A stretch of 64,000 bases of DNA from Agapetus fuscipes. Taxonomy: Eukaryota; Arthropoda; Insecta; Trichoptera; Glossosomatidae. Below are positions 62,691 to 64,000 of the stretch, piece by piece. Location of the stretch: the NCBI GenBank assembly GCA_951799405.1, contig OX637339.1, forward strand, positions 6,510,001 through 6,574,000. The letters run 5' to 3'. The notes beneath the pieces are model-generated. The model was not told the DNA's origin and searched no databases. It saw only the letters and a program-made list of their open reading frames with translations. A program made the translations under genes and the position numbers. Position 1 is the first letter of the stretch, and each line of letters starts with the position of its first letter.

Positions 62691-64000
62691 TCCTTAGCAT
62701 TTTAAAGAAAACATTGCTAAGTACAATGTTGATTATAAATAATAATTGCCAAACTGGACTCTGGATGACTTACATCCGTTCAGTTGTTAGTTGACGTAGA
62801 GATGTGTACAGTCATCGGTTGGCCTTTGATTTTGCGGGAATATTTTTTACATTCTTTTAAAAATCATCGTGAATTCATTACAAGATTGTTGTTAATTAAT
62901 TTTCTGACTATGAATTTCAATAATAAAGCAGACGTGGACTTAATAAAAATTGTTTAACAATGTAAAGCTAAATCTAAAACAGTGATTAGGGTATTTAAGC
63001 ATCATGGCTGTGTGGTTGTGAATGGTTTTTTTCTTTCCGTGTCGTATAATTTGTGGTGAAAAATCGTGGGGCGAAGATGTGTCATGGATCTCGCTCACCT
63101 TACTGAGGAAGTTAAACATCATGCACTTTCGTAAACTCACATTGAGCATGTAATGCCTTTAAATTGATTAGGCCAAACAGATCTTCCACAATGGCTTGAT
63201 GTTGGTTATAGAGAATCAATCAAAAATTTCAATGATAAAGTGCATGAGAACAGATTAATTTTATCCGGAATAATTTATTTTGTGCTGTTTGTGCGGATGG
63301 ATTTCCATTTTAAATAACTGTAAGTACGCGCTTAAATACATATATTCGTTATGCAGAAAAACGGGTGTAGGTACGTACTCGTGTATAGCTTAATAAAACA
63401 TTATATATGTACGCATTTCTTACAATTTCCATTCAAAGCAAATTGGAAAATAAAAGAAAAACTATAATTGCAGAAATTATGAACTGCCAACAGTTTTATT
63501 GACGAGCCGCCTCTGGCTCTGACATATGCTTGTTTGGCTTAACCACTATTTGATTCAAAGATTACGTTTCGATGACATTGTTTTTCACAATCTGAGTTTA
63601 GTAAAAACATAAAACTGGATAATTTGGGAGTGGCTTTAAATATTTTTACAATCAATTTCTACTTTTGATAAGACACATTGTTCAGTTTACATACAAACAT
63701 AGCTCATGAGAAATTACCTCTGATAGACACACGACTAACTAACACTTTGGGGATGATACCTATGGTGTACGACTTCTCGTTACGTTCTGTCCTCTTTGAC
63801 ATTGCGGCAAGAAGTTAAGTTATTTCTGTAACTTTGTTGCGTTTTTTGGAATGATTGGAACATTATGGAAGAAGCCTGCACGAGTCTACCAGCGAGCTAG
63901 TTAGACCATTACTTTGTTCTCCGCATAAGCAGTGCAGTGTGATATGGTGGCTGTACAATGTACATATAAGCAGCTAACGAGGTTCTGTTTATTGTAGCCG
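62691..64000. other. AT-rich intron or intergenic sequence
   Basis: No coding segment with frizzled or other homology seen to the end of the window. Confidence 0.4.

Overview
The window is eukaryotic nuclear DNA: AT-rich, intron-containing, gene-poor and full of transposable elements. The two host genes recognised (an HMG-box mitochondrial transcription factor of the TFAM type and a Frizzled receptor), together with the repeat repertoire (Gypsy LTR element, RTE and CR1/Jockey-like LINEs, tRNA- and 5S-derived SINEs, many palindromic MITEs), point to an arthropod, most likely an insect. I cannot name the species. No bacterial, organellar or CRISPR features are present.

Layout. 1-4.2 kb: no gene; repeats, including a 289-bp nested-palindrome foldback element (2837-3125). 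4261-10853: a complete Gypsy-type LTR retrotransposon on the minus strand. Its two 1042-bp LTRs look identical, it has a 4-bp target duplication (AGTT), PBS and PPT, and one open gag-pol frame of 1459 codons. 12.1-16.3 kb: a five-exon TFAM gene on the minus strand (249 aa). Its UAG stop is followed in the same frame by 122 more sense codons. 16.3-21.2 kb: intergenic MITEs and repeats. 21188-21861 and 52681-52859: the last two recognisable exons of a frizzled gene on the minus strand, with matching phase-1 splice sites around a 30.8-kb intron. The upstream exons (cysteine-rich domain, TM1-3) were not found up to 64 kb, so most of the right two-thirds of the window is probably frizzled intron.

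That intron is a trap for mobile elements. It holds an internally deleted DNA transposon with 36-bp perfect TIRs and a multi-exon transposase N-terminus (33914-37317). It also holds a CR1/Jockey-like LINE with an intact 960-aa ORF2 (42120-46059) beside a broken RTE element (46213-48932), several RTE and LINE fossils, a 5S-rRNA-derived SINE, and at least eight short repeat families. The commonest is an unclassified ~250-bp SINE-like family with at least a dozen copies. Nested insertions (LINE fragment in MITE, MITE in SINE, MITE in repeat, LINE in a tandem duplication) give relative ages.

The observations most worth following are the in-frame open extension behind the TFAM stop codon, the divergent Frizzled (degenerate KTxxxW, class I PDZ tail), the very young Gypsy copy with 69-bp LTR repeats and an unusual second zinc knuckle, and the SINE-like family. 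Coordinates of repeats are hand-read and usually good to about 10-20 bases at diverged ends.
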